A stretch of 64,000 nucleotides of DNA from Sthenelais limicola. Taxonomy: Eukaryota > Annelida > Polychaeta > Phyllodocida > Sigalionidae. The stretch covers positions 135,035,506-135,099,505 of the forward strand of contig OW804096.1 in the NCBI GenBank assembly GCA_942159475.1, given 5' to 3'. Position numbers and translations under genes: made by a program. Positions 58,966 through 64,000 of the stretch are shown one piece after another. Every line of letters begins with the position of its first letter. The first letter of the stretch is position 1. Below the pieces are notes generated by a model. The model did not search any database. It was not told the DNA's origin and worked only from the letters and a program-made list of their open reading frames with translations.

Positions 58966-60130
58966 AGTGGGGCAGCAAGCATGATTCAGCACACGACCAA
59001 ACCGGGGAATCTCCCACCGACACAAGGACCAGTTGAGCACAGGCGGGGGTGGGCTGGGGGGTGGAGGGCACAACCCTCCCCCTCCTCCCCCCTGCTGTGT
59101 GCCATAGAGACGCTTCATATGGGGCAGAGGTAGTGCATAGATGGCAGGGCCCCCTCCCTCCCCCTCAGTGTGTGTGTGTATGACTGGGTGTTGTGTATGG
59201 GTGGGTGTTGTGTATGTAAGTGTTCTGTAGAAGAATGTGTGTGTGTGTGTGTGTGAATGCTAAGGCCCCCATCACCAAGGCCTTATCCCCCGTTGTCTTA
59301 TTTATTTACTGAGTAGCAAAACTCAAGTTGAACATTCCTGTAAGCGGTTGGCTGCCCGTGATGGTAAGGTTGTGTATTAGGCCACGCGAGGGCGCTGGCC
59401 ATAACTTACATTTAACATTGGTCCCTGTGTGTGATATACAATATGGTTCATGAATATTCATAAAGATGCATTTGCCTGGAGTAATCTGTATATGTAAAGA
59501 ATGGTGGAAGGTATATAGTTGTTTTGTCACCCTAATATAAAAGAGGGTTAAGTTTTGCCCCTCAATAGGCAATATAGAGCCAAAGTTAAAACTAAGTGGA
59601 ATAATAGAGAAACACGTCACCTGCATTGCATCCTGGGTACTATGAGTTGTCCAGAGGGACTCCAGGTGAAGGATTGACAATCAGAAGAAGAATAATAATA
59701 ATAACAATAATAATAATCTTCAGAATAATGTTATTTTCATGTTGGTTGTTGGGAACAGTTTGAAGTTTATATGAACAGTTTGTGTCTGAATATTGCTCGT
59801 GTGAAAATAGGTTTAGGGTTCAGACTGGTAGCAAATGGTAAACAAAGGCATATAATAAGAATCTTTGATGAGTATAAGGAAGTTTGAAAATGAATCTAAG
59901 AAAGTTTTACCTAATAAAGAAATGTATCCAAATATTGCTAAAGAGTTGTTGTAAGAACCATGTTGACTACCAGCTGTTATGATGTCAACATAAATAACCC
60001 AAAGCCTGACAATAGATCAAAGCTTCTTCAACAGGCCTCCATTCTAGCAGCTTTCTTGCCTCCTGTCTGGGAGAGTTAGTGTGTATAACGTATGTATACA
60101 GGCAATGCCCTGTTTGTGTACAATCTGAGT
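58966..60130. other. Synaptogyrin 3' UTR and flank
   Basis: G/C-rich runs, a GT repeat at 59239 and AT-rich DNA; candidate poly(A) signal at 59913. No further gene seen. Confidence 0.5.
59913..59918 (+). terminator. Candidate poly(A) signal for synaptogyrin
   Basis: AATAAA about 950 bp after the stop codon, before the 60.1-kb minisatellite. Other AATAAA-like sites follow, so this is one option only. Confidence 0.3.
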
Positions 60131-60134
60131 GGGA

Positions 60135-60475
60135 CGGGGAGGAGGCGATGCCCTGTTATGACCAGAGTGAATGGGGATAAGGGGCAATGCCCTTTTAGTG
60201 TATGGGGGGAGGGGGCAATGCCCTGTTAGTGTATGGGGGGAGGGGGCAAAGACCTGTTAGTGTATGGGGGGATGGGGCAATGCCCTTTTAGTGTATGGGG
60301 GAGGGGGCAAAGACCTGTTAGTGTATGGGGGGATGGGGCAATGCCCTTTTAGTGTATGGGGAGGGGGCAAAGACCTGTTAGTGTATGGGGGGAGGGGGCA
60401 AAGACCTGTTAGTGTATGGGGAGGGGGCAAAGACCTGTTAGTGTATGGGGGGATGGGGCAATGCCCTGTTAGTTG
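60135..60475 (+). repeat. About 30-33-bp minisatellite, 10 copies
   Basis: Units of GGGCAATGCCCTGTTAGTG plus TATGGGGGGAGG, alternating with GGGCAAAGACCTG. Confidence 0.93.
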
Positions 60476-60944
60476 CAAAGCCATTATGCAGGGGTGAGGG
60501 TGTGATAGAGGCCTGGTATCACCCTGCCATGAACAGGCTGCGGGCGAGCAATCAGCCGAGGTGAGGGGCTGACGACGTGTACATATTGCTGTAGATTATG
60601 TGTATATTCTCAGGCTGGAGGAATGTAGAAATAATTGTTATAATTATCATTATGAGAAAAAGTTGTTGATTTGATATTTGCAGCTCAATATCAATGTGGT
60701 GGGGTACGGGCAGTGGAGGCTGGTTGGGTGCCTTGCTGGCTCCCTGGTCTGCAGGCCCGCTGTGGTGGCTTCCCGCTGTGGTGCCCCATGTGGCTTCTCT
60801 ATTACCTCTAATGAACCTAAGTTCCTCAACCTCCCACAGCTCTCCCTACTCATCCACCCTCCTATGTCCTCCTCCTATTTCTACACCTTCTCTATTCTCT
60901 TATATCCCCTCACTCACCCCCTTACCCTAAGCTTCCCCTCACCC

Positions 60945-61035
60945 CACCACCTCCTCCTCACCCCACACCCCCACCACCTCCTCCTCACCCCAAACCCCCA
61001 CCACCTCCTCCTCACCCCACACCCCCACCACCAAC
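60945..61035 (+). repeat. 27-bp repeat, 3 copies
   Basis: CACCACCTCCTCCTCACCCC plus ACACCCC. Confidence 0.9.
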
Positions 61036-61039
61036 ACTG

Positions 61040-62038
61040 AGGTAGAGATAGCATGTAGCTGGTATAGCTCAAGTTGTTCTAGTCCTTCAAGCAGAGAGAG
61101 TTTACCATTCCCACATTCTCCTCTCTCTCTCTCTCTCACTACGCCAAGCAGAGGAGGCCAAATCTAGCAGACATATATTGTGTATAGTGCTGTACATATG
61201 GTCTATCTTGTGTAACCTTTTCTCTGCTGCCGCCGCACCAAGCTTGTCGTCCCATCGCCACCCGTATGGTGCATTGTGCCCCAAATGTCGCAAGTCATCG
61301 CCAAGTATTAATGATTCACAAAACAATAACAATAATCTTGAGTGAACTTGTGGGAAAATTGTGAACACATTGAGGAATTTGTATTGTGAATGGTCTTTTA
61401 TTTACCCAGGGAGAACACACAGGGAGGCCGCAGAGTCTTACGTCTTCATCTTGGCTTTGCCAACTTCACTCCACAAATCAGCTCTAGTAGACACAATAGT
61501 CTTTGTTCTGACACAAATTGTTTAAACATTATGAACTAAACATTTTTATATAAAAACCAATAATAAATGCTAACGAATAATACATTGGGAATATGCTTTG
61601 TATCGAGAGTGAGGCGCACGTTATAACATTGGGTGAATGGTCTGATGCCACCGCCGCTCCCTGTGTGTACCTTCCTGGTTAGAGCATAGTGTTATAGCGG
61701 GCATGTGTGAGGGTGAAAAAGGTGCTGTGGACACCGTATATTGCAACTGTAGGTCAATGAGAGGGAACTGTGTATATAGTGTTATATATATGTGTATGTA
61801 TATATGTATACATGTGAGTACTATATCTATGTACATATGCATATGTATGAGTATATATGTGCATAATGTATGTATGTATTATGTATGATATGCATATACA
61901 CTGTTTATATATATACATATATATATGTAATGTTATTGATGTGGTTGTATGTTGTTATAACTCTCCAGCTCTACTTTTGTTGCCATGGTAACTGATAAGT
62001 GTGTATAGTGTAGGAGACATTACTGGGTACATGTGTAC
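61040..62038. other. Intergenic, nothing recognised
   Basis: AT-rich with TATATG-type low complexity at 61780-61930. ACCCAGGGAGAAC at 61406 resembles the end of the 19696 element, but no partner end was found. Confidence 0.4.
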
Positions 62039-62713
62039 TTAACGTCGATTGTAGAATAAATCAGGAGCTCGATATATATGCATTCTGTTCTCAGCCTCTT
62101 CTTCCACCGCGCTCTCCGAGTCACATCCCGGTGCTCTTTTCCACCTCTTCTCCCGCCTCTTTTTACTTGCTAAATCTTGTTTATTTGATCTAAAATATAC
62201 AGTTCTTACTAGAAGCCTCCTATCATGGTAGAGTTCCCCCCTCTGCATTAATTTGAACATTTGGGATATAAACAAAAAGGCACACAAAGCGATTATTATA
62301 TGAATGTTTTGAAATTTTATAAATATCTTGATAAAGAGATAATAAATGATAAAGTTTGTGTGTTTTAAATCACTAGTTTCTGCCCACCAAATTTTCATAG
62401 CATGTTTCATCAAATGTTTATCCAAAAGTGAAAGATTTTGTGTAGTCGGCAGATTAACACAACTCAACAATTTGCGCTTATATTGCCAAGTTCTCTTATT
62501 CTGACTTAGTTCATCTGTCCTGCATCTCTTACATCTCCATGACAACATCCTTAAATTTGTTGGACAAATATCACAGCAGTGAATGAATGGCTGCCATCTG
62601 ATTGGCTTGTAACAAAATTCTATTGAAGAATTTTGTGATCTTTGAAGACCAATAACTTTATACTCCATTATTAATTGTGATGAAATGTGAGCCAATGTTA
62701 CATTGCAATACAT
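62039..62713 (-). CDS. Unrecognised 224-codon open frame
   Basis: Longest non-repeat open frame outside the three genes. It has a Cys cluster (CCDICP and CKRCRT), a hydrophobic stretch IHIIIALCAFLFISQMF and a Lys/Arg-rich then acidic C-terminus. No family recognised, no splice context, AT-rich codon use unlike the known exons. It may be chance or a decayed mobile-element protein. Confidence 0.15.
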   Translation of the reverse strand: MYCNVTLAHISSQLIMEYKVIGLQRSQNSSIEFCYKPIRWQPFIHCCDICPTNLRMLSWRCKRCRTDELSQNKRTWQYKRKLLSCVNLPTTQNLSLLDKHLMKHAMKIWWAETSDLKHTNFIIYYLFIKIFIKFQNIHIIIALCAFLFISQMFKLMQRGELYHDRRLLVRTVYFRSNKQDLASKKRREKRWKRAPGCDSESAVEEEAENRMHIYRAPDLFYNRR

Positions 62714-63104
62714 TTTTATAGCTGCAATACTGGAAACATCAAAGCTTCCCCTTGTGTATTATATATCCCGGGTTCTGTATCATCCTACAACCTCGTAACC
62801 ACAAGTTTAAGTGTGGGACACCGTGGACCAAAGGTTAGCCCTGAGTCTTGTTGTGCATGAGGTGTCCTCAGTGTTGTCAGAGTAAGGGGACACCATTACA
62901 GCATCAATGGCTGACATTGAGGACGACATGGAGAGCATTGTTTGTTGGTAATGGCTGAGGCTAAGGGTATTATCAACAACAGGGGCTGATTCCTGTCTGA
63001 AATGGAGGTTATTAATCTGTTTAGTCTATTTGGGGACGATTTCAAACCTCTCTTACCAGTAAACCAGGTGTATTGGTGAGGAAAATGTCCTCCCAGGACA
63101 ATTA
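62714..63104. other. Intergenic, nothing recognised
   Basis: Contains GAGGTGTCCTCAGTG, seen again in similar form at 63749. Confidence 0.4.
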
Positions 63105-63690
63105 TAGCTCTCTCAGGGCATTATGTACTCATAATATCCTTCCAGGGCAGTTATAGCTCTATAATGTCCTCCCAGGGCAGTTATAGTTCTCTCAGGATAT
63201 TATAGCTCTATAATGTCCATCCAGGGCAGTTATAGCTCTCAGGATATTATAGCTCTATAATGTCCATCCAGGGCAGTTATAGCTCTCAGGATATTATAGC
63301 TCAATAATGTCCATCCAGGGCAGTTATAGTTCTCAGGATATTATAGCTCTATAATGTTCATCCAGGGCAGTTATAGCTCTCAGGATATTATAGCTCTATA
63401 ATGTTCATCCAGGGCAGTTATAGCTCTCAGGATATTATAGCTCTATAATGTTCATCCAGGGCAGTTATAGCTCTCAGGATATTATAGCTCTATAATGTTC
63501 ATCCAGGGCAGTTATAGTTCTCAGGATATTATAGCTCAATAATGTCCATCCAGGGCAGTTATAGCTCTCAGGATATTATAGCTCAATAATGTCCATCCAG
63601 GGCAGTTATAGCTCTCAGGGTATTATAGCTCTATAATGTCCACCCAGGGCAGTTATAGCTCTATAATGTCCAGCTTTAGCAGGCAGTTAT
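63105..63690 (+). repeat. 47-bp minisatellite, about 12 copies
   Basis: Unit TATAGCTCTCAGGATATTAT then AGCTCTATAATGTCCATCC and AGGGCAGT. Confidence 0.95.
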
Positions 63691-63953
63691 AGCCCTAAAT
63701 CGTCCCTAAGATAGACTAAGGCCCTGGCTGGGTGATGTTGTGCCTCAGGTGTCCTCAGTGCAATATGTTGTGGTAGTGGGAGGTGGAGGGAGCAGTTCCA
63801 GGGCTCAACTTGCCGCAGGTACAGTGTGTCAAATGTTGCCTATTTACCTGTATTTTCTTGCTTTCTCTGTACCAGTATTTCAGCCCATTTTTTTATTCAA
63901 TATATATCATGCAAATAACATTTCTTTAAAAAATAATTACAGACAATACCTAT

Positions 63954-64000
63954 GAGAGTCAAATTTTCAGAAAATGTACAATTCAACTTCGCCAATCTTC
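63954..64000 (+). mobile_element. 235-bp MITE, copy r (cut by window end)
   Basis: First 47 bases, beginning GAGAGTCAAATTTTCAG and continuing with the subfamily B start TTCAACTTCGCCAATC. Confidence 0.75.

Noticed and set aside
63740..63822. Possible exon between CCTCAG and CAG|GTACAG
   Set aside because: Splice-like borders exist, but the peptide (Gly/Ser/Val-rich) matches nothing known and no partner exon was found.

Overview
The window is nuclear DNA of an intron-rich, repeat-laden invertebrate animal. It holds three spliced protein-coding genes. Exon joins were checked by GT/AG borders, reading phase and the resulting protein length. All three products are metazoan families. The first resembles the Gv class of G-protein alpha subunits, which from memory is found in sponges, many invertebrates and fishes but is missing from tetrapods. 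The species cannot be fixed from sequence alone; a marine invertebrate such as a cephalochordate, hemichordate or lophotrochozoan would fit.

Layout. (1) 379-35092, plus strand: nine-exon Gv-like G-alpha gene encoding 359 residues, with a 23-kb first intron. (2) 40691-51085, minus strand: six-exon ZNF598 orthologue encoding 1,226 residues, the ubiquitin ligase that marks collided ribosomes. (3) 51453-58965, plus strand: four-exon synaptogyrin encoding 227 residues, a four-pass vesicle membrane protein. ZNF598 and synaptogyrin are head to head, with only 367 bp between start codons and a CRE (TGACGTCA) in the gap. From memory, SYNGR3 and ZNF598 are also neighbours on human 16p13.3, so the linkage may be ancient. 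The three genes do not form one pathway.

Most of the remaining DNA is repeats. There is a family of 235-bp MITEs with GGGTCAGATTTTC ends and 4-bp target duplications (17 full copies plus one cut by the window end). There are also at least seven other inverted-repeat families, retroelement tails ending in 5-bp repeats, long CT tracts on the sense strand of the G-alpha gene, about a dozen minisatellites, and several near-perfect palindromes. Two minisatellites end at splice acceptors of the G-alpha gene. One of them consists of 17 tandem copies of the exon 3 acceptor plus the first 20 codons of exon 3, and the differences between copies are almost all synonymous. This is the most unusual object in the window, together with a serine in G-alpha switch I at the position where G-to-S is known to block RGS proteins in other G-alphas.
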